Assembly: GCA_028875855.1 (NCBI GenBank)
Contig: JAGWVA010000004.1
Span: 1-64,000 of the forward strand
Origin: Paracoccaceae bacterium
GTDB taxonomy: Bacteria > Pseudomonadota > Alphaproteobacteria > Rhodobacterales > Rhodobacteraceae
Direction of reading: 5' to 3'
DNA length: 64,000 nt
Shown: positions 27,449 through 36,571 of the stretch, piece by piece
Layout: each line of letters begins with the position of its first letter
Position numbering within the stretch: position 1 is the stretch's first letter
Notes under the pieces: model-generated
Database searches by the model: none
The model's input: the letters and a program-made list of their open reading frames with translations, nothing else
Told to the model about the DNA's origin: nothing
Made by a program: the position numbers and the translations under genes

Positions 27449-28243
27449 CTAACCGTTCGGGGTGAAGCGCAGCGACAGGCAGGACATGCCGCCGTCGAGC
27501 TTGGCGCATTCGCTGTTGCCGATCTCGCGCACGTCATAGCCCGCGGCCCGCAGCACCTCTGCCGTCTTCGGAAAGCCCGCGGGCATCAGCACGACGTCGT
27601 TGAAGCGGATCGTGTTGGCGGCGGCTTCCTCGCCCTCGGCCACATGCAGGACGCGGTAGCCCTCGAAGCAGCCCGATGCGGCCAGCCGCCGGGTGGACAG
27701 GATCGTTTCGGCATCAAGCAGCGAGCAGTCCGTCTTGAAATGCAGAACGCCCGGAGGGGTGATGACCTCGCGCACATTGTAGCCCCAGGGCGCGACGAGC
27801 CGCGTCAGCTCGGCGATGCCGGCGGCATCGGTGCGGGCCGAGCGGCCCACGAGGATCTCGCGTTCCGTCGTCAGGATGTCGCCGCCCTCGATGGTGCCGG
27901 GGCCCTCGATGGTGACGACGGTCTCGTAAAGGGCGCGCAGGGTGGGGGCCATCTCGGCCGCCTCGCCCAGCCGCGTGGGCGCGCCGGGCCGCATCACCAC
28001 CGCGCCTTCGCGCAGGCACAGGGCCGTGTCCTCGACAAAGAGCGCATCGGGATAGTCGGGCAGGGCGGGCAGTTCGATCACCGTGGCCCCGGTCGCCTTG
28101 AGGGCTGCGACGTAGTCCGCATGGTGGCGCTGCATCAGCGCAAGGTTCGGCGTGCCGGTATCGACGGCGCGCAGGCCCCGGGTCACCGAAGGAGCCGGCG
28201 CGCGCGTGATCGCATGGGTGAAGCGGAAGGAACGGTCAGACAT
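27449..28243 (-). CDS. ddaH: Dimethylarginine dimethylaminohydrolase
   Basis: A 264-residue amidinotransferase-fold enzyme that hydrolyses N-omega-methylated arginines to citrulline and dimethylamine. The substrate-binding acid region is ALFVEDTALCL near 67-77, the catalytic histidine is in GVLHFKTDCSLLD near 165-177, and the nucleophilic cysteine in KLDGGMSCLSLRF near 247-259. Length and motifs match bacterial DDAH rather than arginine deiminase. In bacteria it probably supports use of methylarginines as nitrogen source. It may be co-transcribed with the downstream glycosyltransferase-like gene. Confidence 0.92.
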   Translation of the reverse strand: MSDRSFRFTHAITRAPAPSVTRGLRAVDTGTPNLALMQRHHADYVAALKATGATVIELPALPDYPDALFVEDTALCLREGAVVMRPGAPTRLGEAAEMAPTLRALYETVVTIEGPGTIEGGDILTTEREILVGRSARTDAAGIAELTRLVAPWGYNVREVITPPGVLHFKTDCSLLDAETILSTRRLAASGCFEGYRVLHVAEGEEAAANTIRFNDVVLMPAGFPKTAEVLRAAGYDVREIGNSECAKLDGGMSCLSLRFTPNG

Positions 28244-28386
28244 GGCAGGCTCCGGCTGGGTTGCCTCCGGTGGTAGCGGTTTGCCGCCGATGCGTCGAGG
28301 GGGCGATTGCGGTTGCGTCAGGTCAAGGCAAAGCTTGGCGCTTTCTGAAATCTGTCGATTGCTTCGAAACGATGGAGGGCGCGGCC

Positions 28387-28755
28387 ATGGCGATCAACAA
28401 GGAACGGACGAAAGCGGCGACGGCGAAGGCTGCCGAGATCACGGCGACGATGACGGATCTGCAACGCAACGGGCTTGGCGCCGCGGCATGGATGAGTGCG
28501 GCGATGTTCGAGACGGTGACGGCGCTTGGCAACGAGGTCGTGCAATTCGTGGCCGAACGCATCACCGAGGATGTGCGCACCCAGCATGCCCTGATGCATT
28601 GCAAGGATTTCAACGAGATGCAGCGCATCCAGACCGAATTCCTGCGCAAGGCGCTGGAACAGTATTCGGCGGAGTCGGGCCGACTGGTGCAGCTTGGCGC
28701 GGGAGTGATGACCTCGGCCATGCCCAAGCGCGCCAAGGACGCGGGCCCCGTCTGA
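28387..28755 (+). CDS. Phasin family protein
   Basis: A 122-residue helical protein with a phasin_2 pattern: AKAAEITATMTDLQRNGLGAAAWMSAAMFETV, then VQFVAERITEDVRTQHALMHCKDFNEMQRIQTEFL, which forms amphipathic helices and ends in a basic and Pro-rich tail. Phasins coat polyhydroxyalkanoate granules; small phasins of this type in Rhodobacteraceae are also found without a phaC neighbour, as here. GGAGGG lies seven bases before the ATG at 28387, which decides between this start and the ATG at 28372. It is divergent from ddaH. Confidence 0.88.
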   Translation: MAINKERTKAATAKAAEITATMTDLQRNGLGAAAWMSAAMFETVTALGNEVVQFVAERITEDVRTQHALMHCKDFNEMQRIQTEFLRKALEQYSAESGRLVQLGAGVMTSAMPKRAKDAGPV

Positions 28756-28811
28756 CGGCGGCCGCGCCGGTCCTGACGTGTGGCGCGTGCGGCGGCGTGG
28801 CCGCCTCCGGC

Positions 28812-28836
28812 GGGGATATTTTTGCCAAGATGAAAG
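28812..28836 (-). repeat. Intergenic repeat copy 3 (inverted)
   Basis: The minus strand reads CTTTCATCTTGGCAAAAATATCCCC, matching the core of the copies at 9903 and 26366. It lies between the convergent phasin and soxG genes. Confidence 0.7.
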
Positions 28837-28841
28837 GCCGG

Positions 28842-28863
28842 GCCCGGGGACTCAGCCCCGGGC
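28842..28863 (-). terminator. GC hairpin spanning the soxG stop codon
   Basis: GCCCGGGG and CCCCGGGC form a perfect eight-base stem with a six-base loop that holds the soxG stop codon. It could end the sox transcript or slow its decay. No T run follows directly, so the role is inferred. Confidence 0.4.
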
Positions 28864-29391
28864 GGCGAGGGATTTCATCACGGTCTCAAGCTCGTGGATG
28901 GCGGTTGCGGCCATGGAGCGGAAGACCATGATGTCGAAACCGTCATCGACGCGGGCGATCACCGCCATCATGTGATTGAGCCCGGTGCGGATGGCGCTGC
29001 CCGCGCCGAAGGCCGCGGGGCGCAGGTCCACCGGCACGAGGCGCGCGAGCGCCTGATCGGCGGCGGGCCCCGTCAGCCGCAACGTGGCCCAGGCGTCGGT
29101 CTGATCGGTCAGCGCGGCCAGGCCGGCAAGGGGCGCGGGATCGGCATTCAGCAGAAAGGCCTGCCCCCGTCCGGTCCACAGGATGCGGGCGTCACCCTTT
29201 GCAAGCGCGCGGCCCGGCGCGGGAAATCCCAGGCCATGGGCCGCCTTCAGCGCCTTGGTGACCGCCGCCTCCTTGCCCTTGAAGGGCTGGACCGAGGTGA
29301 TGCGGTCGGGCGCGGCCCCGGCCAGCGTGAGCGCGCCATGGGTGAGGGGCAAAAGCCCCTCGGTTGCGGAAAGGGCGATAAGCTCAGCCAC
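28852..29391 (-). CDS. soxG: Sarcosine oxidase gamma subunit
   Basis: A 179-residue subunit of heterotetrameric sarcosine oxidase, which demethylates sarcosine to glycine with transfer of the one-carbon unit to tetrahydrofolate. It shows the weak GcvT-like pattern of SoxG: LGFPAPGRALAKGDARILWTGRGQAFLL near 61-88, then RTGLNHMMAVIARVDDGFDIMVFRSMA near 137-163. I place the start at a GTG (29391) that overlaps the soxA stop by eight bases; the ATG used in the ORF track would run 99 bases into soxA in another frame. It is the last gene of soxBDAG. Confidence 0.88.
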   Translation of the reverse strand: MAELIALSATEGLLPLTHGALTLAGAAPDRITSVQPFKGKEAAVTKALKAAHGLGFPAPGRALAKGDARILWTGRGQAFLLNADPAPLAGLAALTDQTDAWATLRLTGPAADQALARLVPVDLRPAAFGAGSAIRTGLNHMMAVIARVDDGFDIMVFRSMAATAIHELETVMKSLAARG

Positions 29392-32317
29392 GGGCGCGGC
29401 CTCCTGTCGGATCGAGGAACACCGGGTCGCAGACCTCGCAGAGCACGTCGGTCTTGCGCATGTGATCGACGAGGCGGATCGTCTCGCCATGCCGGGCGCG
29501 GCCGTTTCTCAGGAACGCCAGCCCCAGATGGCTGTCCAGCGTGGGCGACCAGCAGACCGAGGTGACATAGCCCTGGTCGTTCTCGCGCTTTGCCGCCTCG
29601 CCCTGCTTGAAGAGATGCGCGCCCGCGCCGATCGCCTTGCCGGGCGACAGGGGGCGCAGGCCCACGAGCTGGTCGCGGTCCGGCCCGATCATGCCGGGCC
29701 GCGCGGCGGCGGCCTTGCCGATGCAGTCCTTCTTTGCGCTGATCATCTTCTCGGCGCCGATGTCGAAGGCCGTCGTGCGGCCGTGGATCTCGGCGTGGGT
29801 GATGAGGCCCTTTTCGATGCGCAGGACGTTGAGCGCCTCCATCCCGTAGGCGCCGCCCCCCATCGTCTCGGCCCGCGCGACAAGGTCGCGGAAAAGCGCC
29901 GCGCCGTAGCGGGCGGGCACGGCCACCTCATAGGCATGCTCGCCAGAGAAGGAGATGCGGAAGAGCCGCCCCGCCACCCCGCCGACCCGGACGGGGCCAC
30001 AGGCCATGAAGGGCCAGTCCTCGGGCTTGAGCTTTTCGTCGAGGATCGAGTTCAGCAGGTCGCGCGACCGCGGGCCAGCGACCGCGAACTGCGCCCATTG
30101 CTCGGTGACCGAGATGAAGCGGACGTCCCAGTCGGGGTGCAGCGCCTGGTGGACGAATTCGAGATGCCGCATGACCAGCCCCGCCGCGGCGGTGGTGGTG
30201 GTCATCAGGTAGTGGTTTTCCCCAAGGCAGGCGGTGGTGCCGTCGTCCATCACGTGACCGTCTTCGCGCAGCATGAGCCCGTAGCGCACGCGCCCCGGCT
30301 TCAGCGTGGAGAAGGTGTTGGTATAGACGAGATCGAGGAAACGGCCCGCATCGGCACCCTGTATGTCGATCTTGCCCAGCGTCGAGACATCGCACACGCC
30401 CACGCGTTCGCGCACGAACTGCACCTCGCGGTCGCAGCTTTCGCGCCAGTTCGTCTCGCCCGGGCGGGGGAAGTAGGAGGGCCGATACCAGAGCCCCGCC
30501 TCGATCATCGGGGCGCCGCGTTCGACGCTGGCCGCGTGGCTGGTGGTGAAGCGTTGCGGCGCAAAGCCCGCGGCGCGTCCGCCCGCGCCCATCGCGGCGA
30601 TCGAGGTCGGCACGAAGGGCGGGCGGAAGGTCGTGGTGCCCGTCTCGGGGATCGCGCGGCCAGTGGCATCCGCCAGCACCGCCAGCGCGCCGACGTTCGA
30701 GTTCTTGCCCTGATCGGGCGCCATGCCCTGGGTCGTGTAGCGCTTCATGTGCTCGACGCTGGAGAAGTTCTCCTGCGCGGCAAGCTTCACGTCCTTCACC
30801 GTCACGTCGTTGGCAAAGTCGAGCCAGGCGCGCCTTGCGCCCTCCACCGCCCAGAGCGGATGGATCGCGTAGGTGCCGTCCTCGGCCTTCGGAAGGGCGA
30901 GGGTCGGGGCCTTGCGTCCGAGCGCGTCCAGGGCGGCAAGGGCCGCGCGCTGGCCGTCGGCAAGGCAGCCCGCGGTCGAAAAGACGCCCGCGGCCGCGCC
31001 GCAGGGGATCAGCCCGGGAACCGCGTTTTCCGCCGGCACGAAGGCCGCGATCTCGGGGTTCCAGACCGGGCGCCCGTTCATGTGGCAGGTCAGGTGGACC
31101 GTCGGGTTCCAGCCGCCCGAGACGGCAAGGCAGTCGGTTTCCACGCGCCGCTCGCCGTTCGCGTCGCGCACGCTGATCCATTCGAGGCCATGGCGGCCCT
31201 GCGTTCCGACGATGGTCGCGCCGCGATAGAGGCGGTAGTCTCCGGTCGTCGGCGCGTCGGCGCGGCTGTCGATCACGGCGGCAACCTGAACGCCCGCGGC
31301 GACCAGCACATCCGCCGTCTGCCGCGCGGTGTCGTTGTTGGCGAAGATCGTGACCTTGCGGCCCGGCGCCACGCCCCAGCGGTTGACGTAAGAGCGCACG
31401 GCCGAGGCGAGCATGATGCCGGGGCGGTCGTTGTCCTCGAAGGCGATCGGGCGTTCGAGGGCGCCCGCGGCCAGCACCGCGCGGCCCGCGACGATCCGCC
31501 AGAAGCATTCGCGCGGCCGCCCGGCGGGGTCGGCCAGGTGATGGGACACGCGTTCCAGCGCCGATAAGGTTCCGCCGTCATAGGCGCCCGTCACCGTGGT
31601 CCGCGTCATCAGGCGCACGTTCGGCAGGCCCCGCAACTCGGCCAGAACGCCGCTCGCCCAAGCCAGCCCCTCCTGTCCGTCGATCTCGCCCGCATCCGAC
31701 AGAAGGCGCCCGCCCATGCGGCTGTCTTCCTCGGCAAGGATCACCTCGGCGCCCGCGCGCGCGGCTGTCAGCGCCGCCATCAGCCCGGCGGGGCCCGAGC
31801 CGATCACCAGCACGTCGCAGAAGGCAAAGGCTTTTTCGTAAAGCGCCTCGTCATGCTTGCCCGAAAGCTTGCCAAGGCCCGCCGCGCGGCGGATCGCGGG
31901 TTCGTAGATCGTCTCCCAGAAGGCGCGGGGCCACATGAAGGTCTTGTAGTAGAAGCCCGCGCCGAAGAAGGGCGACATCAGGTCGTTCACCGCCAGCAGG
32001 TCGCGTTTCAGCGAGGGGAAGCGGTTCTGGCTGCGCGCGGCCAGGCCCTCGTAAAGCTCCTGCACGGTGGCGCGTGTGTTGGGGGTCTGCTGGCCGCCCG
32101 CCTCCAGCACCTCGACCAGCGCGTTCGGCTCTTCCGAGCCCGCGGTCAGGATGCCGCGCGGGCGGTGATACTTGAAGCTGCGCCCAACCAGCCGCACGCC
32201 GTTGGCCAGCAGCGCCGAGGCGAGCGTGTCGCCGGCGAAGCCCGTGTACTGCGTGCCGTCGAAGCGGAAGGCCAGCGGCTTCGTGCGGTCGATCAGGCCC
32301 TTGCCCTGAAGCCTCAT
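29384..32317 (-). CDS. soxA: Sarcosine oxidase alpha subunit
   Basis: A 977-residue large subunit of normal length. It contains an N-terminal ferredoxin-like segment (FAGDTLASALLANGVRLVGRSFKYHRPRG split across about 28-57), an NAD-binding Rossmann region (VLVIGSGPAGLMAALTAARAG near 169-189), and a C-terminal aminomethyltransferase (GcvT-like) half from about 600 that binds folate (for example VCDVSTLGKIDIQGADAG near 649-666). It binds the noncovalent NAD and couples with SoxB. Its start overlaps the soxD stop by four bases (ATGA). Three enzyme genes and this one form a compact operon. Confidence 0.96.
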   Translation of the reverse strand: MRLQGKGLIDRTKPLAFRFDGTQYTGFAGDTLASALLANGVRLVGRSFKYHRPRGILTAGSEEPNALVEVLEAGGQQTPNTRATVQELYEGLAARSQNRFPSLKRDLLAVNDLMSPFFGAGFYYKTFMWPRAFWETIYEPAIRRAAGLGKLSGKHDEALYEKAFAFCDVLVIGSGPAGLMAALTAARAGAEVILAEEDSRMGGRLLSDAGEIDGQEGLAWASGVLAELRGLPNVRLMTRTTVTGAYDGGTLSALERVSHHLADPAGRPRECFWRIVAGRAVLAAGALERPIAFEDNDRPGIMLASAVRSYVNRWGVAPGRKVTIFANNDTARQTADVLVAAGVQVAAVIDSRADAPTTGDYRLYRGATIVGTQGRHGLEWISVRDANGERRVETDCLAVSGGWNPTVHLTCHMNGRPVWNPEIAAFVPAENAVPGLIPCGAAAGVFSTAGCLADGQRAALAALDALGRKAPTLALPKAEDGTYAIHPLWAVEGARRAWLDFANDVTVKDVKLAAQENFSSVEHMKRYTTQGMAPDQGKNSNVGALAVLADATGRAIPETGTTTFRPPFVPTSIAAMGAGGRAAGFAPQRFTTSHAASVERGAPMIEAGLWYRPSYFPRPGETNWRESCDREVQFVRERVGVCDVSTLGKIDIQGADAGRFLDLVYTNTFSTLKPGRVRYGLMLREDGHVMDDGTTACLGENHYLMTTTTAAAGLVMRHLEFVHQALHPDWDVRFISVTEQWAQFAVAGPRSRDLLNSILDEKLKPEDWPFMACGPVRVGGVAGRLFRISFSGEHAYEVAVPARYGAALFRDLVARAETMGGGAYGMEALNVLRIEKGLITHAEIHGRTTAFDIGAEKMISAKKDCIGKAAAARPGMIGPDRDQLVGLRPLSPGKAIGAGAHLFKQGEAAKRENDQGYVTSVCWSPTLDSHLGLAFLRNGRARHGETIRLVDHMRKTDVLCEVCDPVFLDPTGGRARG

Positions 32318-32583
32318 TTCGCGGCCTCCTTCTCGCTGGCGAGCCGGACCGAGATCACCTCATGGGTCACGGTGTTGCGGGTCACGACCAGCCAGGCCGA
32401 ACAGCCCATCTCGTGGTGCCACAGGTCGCGCGTCACCCCGGCGGGGTTGTCGCGCAGGTGGAGGTAGGCGTCCCACGCTTCGGGCGGGGCGCCTTCCTCG
32501 GGACGGCGGAGGTAGTCGTCCGCGCCGTAATAATAGAATTCGCGCCGGTCGCGGGGGCCGCAGAGGGGGCAGGGGATGCGCAT
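32314..32583 (-). CDS. soxD: Sarcosine oxidase delta subunit
   Basis: An 89-residue small subunit. The zinc-binding cysteines are in IPCPLCGPR at residues 3-11, the histidines and third cysteine in LWHHEMGCSAWLVVTRNT near 54-71. Size and motifs are typical for SoxD. It lies nine bases after soxB and overlaps soxA by four bases. Confidence 0.95.
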   Translation of the reverse strand: MRIPCPLCGPRDRREFYYYGADDYLRRPEEGAPPEAWDAYLHLRDNPAGVTRDLWHHEMGCSAWLVVTRNTVTHEVISVRLASEKEAAK

Positions 32584-32593
32584 CTGGGCCTCC

Positions 32594-33844
32594 TCAGTGC
32601 AGGTTGTGCTGACTGCCGGTGCCTTCTTCGTCCAGAAGATGGCCGGTCAGGAAGCGGTTCAGGCGGAAGCGGCGGGCCACCGCATGGCTTTCGCCGGTGG
32701 CCATCAGATGCGCCATGCACCAGCCCGAGGCCGGCACGGCCTTGAAGCCGCCGTAGTTCCAGCCGCAGTCGATGAACAGCCCGTCGATGTCCGTCTTGTC
32801 GATGATCGGGCTGCCGTCGGGCGTCATGTCCATGATGCCGCCCCAACTGCGCAGAACCTTGGCGCGCCCGATCATCGGCATCAACGTCATGCCCGCCTCC
32901 ATCACATGTTCCACCATCGGCAGGTTTCCCCGGCTGGCGTAGGAGGCGTAGAAGTCGATGTCGCCCCCGAAGACGAGGCCGCCCTTGTCCGACTGGCTGA
33001 TGTAGAAATGCCCCATGCCGAAGCTGATGACATGGTCGATGACGGGCTTCAGCCCTTCGGTCACGAAGGCCTGCAAGACGTGGCTTTCGATCGGCAGCCG
33101 CATCCCGGCCATCGCCGCCACCTGACCCGAGCGGCCGGCGACGAGGATGCCGACCTTTCTGGCGCGGATCGCCCCGCGCGTGGTCTGCACGCCCGTGACG
33201 CGGCCGTTCTCGATGTCGATGCCGGTCACCTCGCAGTTCTGGATCAGGTCCACCCCGCGCCGGTCGGCGCCCCGCGCATAGCCCCAGGCCACCGCGTCGT
33301 GGCGCGCCGTGCCGCCGCGCGGATGCAGAAGCCCGCCGTAGATCGGAAAGCGGGTCTGCTCGAAGTCGAGATAGGGCAGCAGTTCGCGCACGCCGTCGCG
33401 GTCCAGCAGGATCGCATCGTCGCCCTGATTGACCATGGAATTGCCGCGCCGGGCAAAGGCGTCGCGCTGGCCGTCGGAATGGAACAGGTTGATGAGCCCG
33501 CGCTGCGAATGCATCACGTTGTAGTTCAGCTCCGCCTCCAGCCCCTCCCAGAGCTTGAGCGAATGGCTGTAGAATTCCGAGTTGCCGGGAAGGAAGTAGT
33601 TCGCGCGCACGATGGTGGTGTTGCGCCCCACGTTGCCGCCGCCGAGGTAGCCCTTTTCCAGCACCGCGATGTTGCGCATCCCGTGGTTCCTGGCGAGGTA
33701 ATAGGCCGTCGAAAGCCCGTGCCCGCCGCCGCCGATGATGATGGCGTCGTATTCGGCCTTCGGCTCGGGATTGCGCCAGGCAGGCCGCCAGCCCTTGTTG
33801 CCGAACAGCCCCTCGGTGATGACCTTCAGGCCCGAATAGCGCAT
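32594..33844 (-). CDS. soxB: Sarcosine oxidase beta subunit
   Basis: A 416-residue FAD-dependent amine oxidase subunit that carries the noncovalent FAD and the covalent FMN at the alpha-beta interface. The dinucleotide motif AIIIGGGGHGLSTAYYLARNHG is at about 30-51, the covalent FMN histidine context (LGGGNVGRNTTIVRANY) near 66-82, and the C-terminal FAD loop TPDGSPIIDKTDIDGLFIDCGWNYGG (two parts) near 342-367. It is the first gene of soxBDAG. The 115-base gap upstream holds no clear promoter that I would defend. Confidence 0.95.
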   Translation of the reverse strand: MRYSGLKVITEGLFGNKGWRPAWRNPEPKAEYDAIIIGGGGHGLSTAYYLARNHGMRNIAVLEKGYLGGGNVGRNTTIVRANYFLPGNSEFYSHSLKLWEGLEAELNYNVMHSQRGLINLFHSDGQRDAFARRGNSMVNQGDDAILLDRDGVRELLPYLDFEQTRFPIYGGLLHPRGGTARHDAVAWGYARGADRRGVDLIQNCEVTGIDIENGRVTGVQTTRGAIRARKVGILVAGRSGQVAAMAGMRLPIESHVLQAFVTEGLKPVIDHVISFGMGHFYISQSDKGGLVFGGDIDFYASYASRGNLPMVEHVMEAGMTLMPMIGRAKVLRSWGGIMDMTPDGSPIIDKTDIDGLFIDCGWNYGGFKAVPASGWCMAHLMATGESHAVARRFRLNRFLTGHLLDEEGTGSQHNLH

Positions 33845-33959
33845 CCGCCCGCTCCTTCCCGCTCCGGTCCGAGTGAACCGGGATTGCTTCGGATTTACAA
33901 GGGGTCAGCGCGCGCGGTGCGCCTGCGCGCGACAGAAATGGTCGCTTTTGCCGCGCGGC

Positions 33960-35054
33960 TCAAGAAGCGGTCGGGTCGGCATAATCGTGCAGCCCGCCTT
34001 GCCAGTCGCGTACGCGGTAAAGGCCGGGCGTACCGGTCGGCGTGATGTGGTCCGCCGTCACCGGGACCTTGCCATAGCCCCCGGGAATGTCGAGCACATA
34101 GGTGGGGATCGCAATCCCCGACAGCCGTCCCCGCAGCGCCGCCATCAGCGCCTGCCCGGCGGCGATGGTGGTGCGGAAATGGCCCGTGCCGCGGGCAAGG
34201 TCGCAATGGTGCAGGTAGTAGGGCTTCACCCGCGCAGCCGTCAGCGTGCGAAAGAGCGTGGCCAGCGTGTCGGCATCGTCGTTGATCCCCTTCAGCAGCA
34301 CCGATTGCGACAGAAGCGGAATGCCGGCCTGCGCAAGCCGGGCCAGAGCCTCGCGCGCGGCGGCCGTCAGTTCCTGTGCGTGGTTCGTGTGGACGACGAC
34401 GAAGGTCGCGGGATGGCGCGCCAGCGCGGCAGTCATCTCTGCCGTGATCCGCTGGGGCGCCACCACCGGCACCCGGCTGTGCAGGCGGATCACGTCGAGA
34501 TGCGGGATGGCGGCGAGATCGCCCATCAGGGCATTCAGCCGACGCGGCGAGAGCGTCATCGGATCGCCCCCGGTCAGGATCACCTCGCGCACGGCGGGGG
34601 TGGCGGCGATATAGGCCAGCGCCTCGGTCAGGGCTGCCGGTGACAGGGGCCCGTCCGCGCCGACGGTTTCCCGGCGAAAGCAGAAGCGGCAATAGACGTC
34701 GCAGGTCTGGGTGACATGCAGGATGACGCGGTCCGGATAGCGATGCGTGAGCCCCGGCACGGGGCTGTGCACCCGGTCGCCGATCGGGTCGGTCCGCTCT
34801 TCCGGGCGGGTGATGCGTTCTGCCGCCGTCGGCACGAATTGCGCGACAACCGGATCGCCGGGACCGTTGCCCATCGCGTGGTGCATTTCGGGCGTCACGC
34901 GGATGCGGAAGTCCCGGGCAACCGCCATCAGGACCTCGCGCGCCGCAGCGGGTGCGAGGCCCGCGCGGATCAGGTCGTCGGGGCTGGTCAGGGCAGGATC
35001 GGTCACGTGGCGCGCGGTTCTGGGTCGGGCGATGGGCTTATGCGAGGGGCGCAC
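33960..35054 (-). CDS. Lysine 2,3-aminomutase-like radical SAM enzyme (KamA/EpmB type)
   Basis: A 364-residue radical SAM and PLP enzyme. The cluster motif CDVYCRFCF has cysteines at about 118, 122 and 125, the SAM-binding GGDPMTLSPRRL is near 162-173, and the PLP lysine in DIPGGYGKVPV near 330. At 364 residues it lacks the C-terminal oligomerisation extension of clostridial KamA and is nearer in size to EpmB, which beta-lysylates elongation factor P; EpmB partners (epmA) are not adjacent. A role in lysine or beta-amino-acid metabolism is equally possible next to glutamate dehydrogenase. The start is a GTG without a clear ribosome binding site, with another GTG 48 bases in. Confidence 0.82.
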   Translation of the reverse strand: MRPSHKPIARPRTARHVTDPALTSPDDLIRAGLAPAAAREVLMAVARDFRIRVTPEMHHAMGNGPGDPVVAQFVPTAAERITRPEERTDPIGDRVHSPVPGLTHRYPDRVILHVTQTCDVYCRFCFRRETVGADGPLSPAALTEALAYIAATPAVREVILTGGDPMTLSPRRLNALMGDLAAIPHLDVIRLHSRVPVVAPQRITAEMTAALARHPATFVVVHTNHAQELTAAAREALARLAQAGIPLLSQSVLLKGINDDADTLATLFRTLTAARVKPYYLHHCDLARGTGHFRTTIAAGQALMAALRGRLSGIAIPTYVLDIPGGYGKVPVTADHITPTGTPGLYRVRDWQGGLHDYADPTAS

Positions 35055-35137
35055 CCGGTTTGCAAGGGGCGCCCACCGCCCGCCGCGCCGGAGGGCGTTC
35101 GCCGAAAGTCCGTTACGGTCCTTCGGCGAACGTCGGG

Positions 35138-36571
35138 TCAGAGCCCCTTGGAACGGTAGCTGTTCGCCACCCGGTCGATCGCCACGATATAGGCCGCGAC
35201 CCGCAGGTCGGTCACGTCCGCGCGGCCGTGCCAGATCTCGCGCATCGACTGGTAGGCCGAGCGCATCGTGTCGTCGAGGCCCGAGCGCACCAGTTCAAGC
35301 TCGTCCGCGCCGCGCAGGTAGCGTTCCTTGAACCCGGGCGAGAGCGTCCAGCCCAGCCCCTTGTCGGCCGAGAGCCGTTCCAGCTCGTCGATCAGAAGCT
35401 GGTGACGCGACTCTTCCTGCCGCCGCTGCATCCGGCCAAAGCGGATGTGGCTGAGGTTCTTGACCCATTCGAAGTAGCTCACCGTCACGCCGCCCGCGTT
35501 GGCGAACATGTCGGGGATGATGATCGTGCCCTTCTTGCGCAGAATCTCGTCCGCGCCGAAGGTGATCGGGCCGTTGGCCGCCTCGATGATGAGCGGCGCC
35601 TTGATCCGGTCGGCGTTGTGCAGGTTGATGACGCCTTCCATCGCGGCCGGGATCAGGATGTCGCAATCCGCTTCCAGAAGAACGGCGCCGTTCTCGACAA
35701 AGGTCGCCTCGGGGTAGTCCTTCACGCCGCCCCCGTGCCGGTCCATCCACTGGCGCACCGCCTCGACGTCGAGGCCCTTCTCGTCCCAGAGGCCCCCGTC
35801 GCGTTCGATGATGCCGACGATCCGGCAGCCGCTTTCGGCCGACAGAAGACTGGCCGCGTGATAGCCCACGTTGCCGAGGCCCTGAACGACGACGGTCTTG
35901 CCGTCGAGATCGCCCTGCAGGCCGCAGGCCGCGCGTTCCTCGGGATGGCGGAAATATTCCATCAGCGCGTATTGCACGCCCCGGCCCGTCGCCTCGACCC
36001 GGCCATGGATGCCCCCGCCCGAGATCGGCTTGCCCGTCACGCAGGCGGGCGCGTTGATGTCGGTGGTGTGCATCCGGCTGTATTGATCCACGATCCACGC
36101 CATCTCGCGCTCGCCCGTGCCCATGTCGGGGGCGGGGACGTTCTGGCTGGGGTTGATGAGGTCGCGCTTGATCAGTTCATAGGCAAAGCGCCGGGTGATC
36201 TGTTCGAGCTCGTGCACCTCCCATTCGCGCGGATCGATGCACAGACCTCCCTTCGAGCCGCCAAAGGGCGCCTCGACCAGAGCGCATTTGTAGGTCATCA
36301 GCGCGGCCAGCGCCTCCACCTCGTCCTGATTGACGTTGGGCGCGTAGCGGATGCCGCCCTTCACGGGCTCCATGTGCTCGGAATGGACCGACCGATAGCC
36401 GGTAAACGTCTCGATCTTGCCCCGGAGCCGCACGCCGAAGCGCACGGTGTAGGTCGAATTGCAGACGCGGATCTTTTCTTCCAGACCCGGCGACAGGTCC
36501 ATGAGCGCGACGGCGCGGTTGAACATCATGTCCACCGACTCCCGGAAGGTCGGTTCGCCCATTGCTGACAT
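35138..36571 (-). CDS. gdhA: Glu/Leu/Phe/Val dehydrogenase (glutamate dehydrogenase)
   Basis: A 477-residue enzyme that interconverts glutamate with 2-oxoglutarate and ammonia. The substrate site VKGGIRY is near 70-76, the catalytic lysine in APFGGSKGGL near 100-109, and the Rossmann motif VVVQGLGNVGYHAA near 233-246. The start at 36571 (MSAMGEPTF) follows GGGGAG; the longer ORF in the track enters a Pro/Arg-rich leader. A perfect TGAATTG-N6-CAATTCA palindrome lies 139 bases upstream. Coenzyme specificity cannot be told from sequence by eye. Confidence 0.92.
   Translation of the reverse strand: MSAMGEPTFRESVDMMFNRAVALMDLSPGLEEKIRVCNSTYTVRFGVRLRGKIETFTGYRSVHSEHMEPVKGGIRYAPNVNQDEVEALAALMTYKCALVEAPFGGSKGGLCIDPREWEVHELEQITRRFAYELIKRDLINPSQNVPAPDMGTGEREMAWIVDQYSRMHTTDINAPACVTGKPISGGGIHGRVEATGRGVQYALMEYFRHPEERAACGLQGDLDGKTVVVQGLGNVGYHAASLLSAESGCRIVGIIERDGGLWDEKGLDVEAVRQWMDRHGGGVKDYPEATFVENGAVLLEADCDILIPAAMEGVINLHNADRIKAPLIIEAANGPITFGADEILRKKGTIIIPDMFANAGGVTVSYFEWVKNLSHIRFGRMQRRQEESRHQLLIDELERLSADKGLGWTLSPGFKERYLRGADELELVRSGLDDTMRSAYQSMREIWHGRADVTDLRVAAYIVAIDRVANSYRSKGL

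Noticed and set aside
29183-31567. A plus-strand ORF of 794 residues
   Set aside because: It is antisense to soxA and soxG, whose identities are certain.
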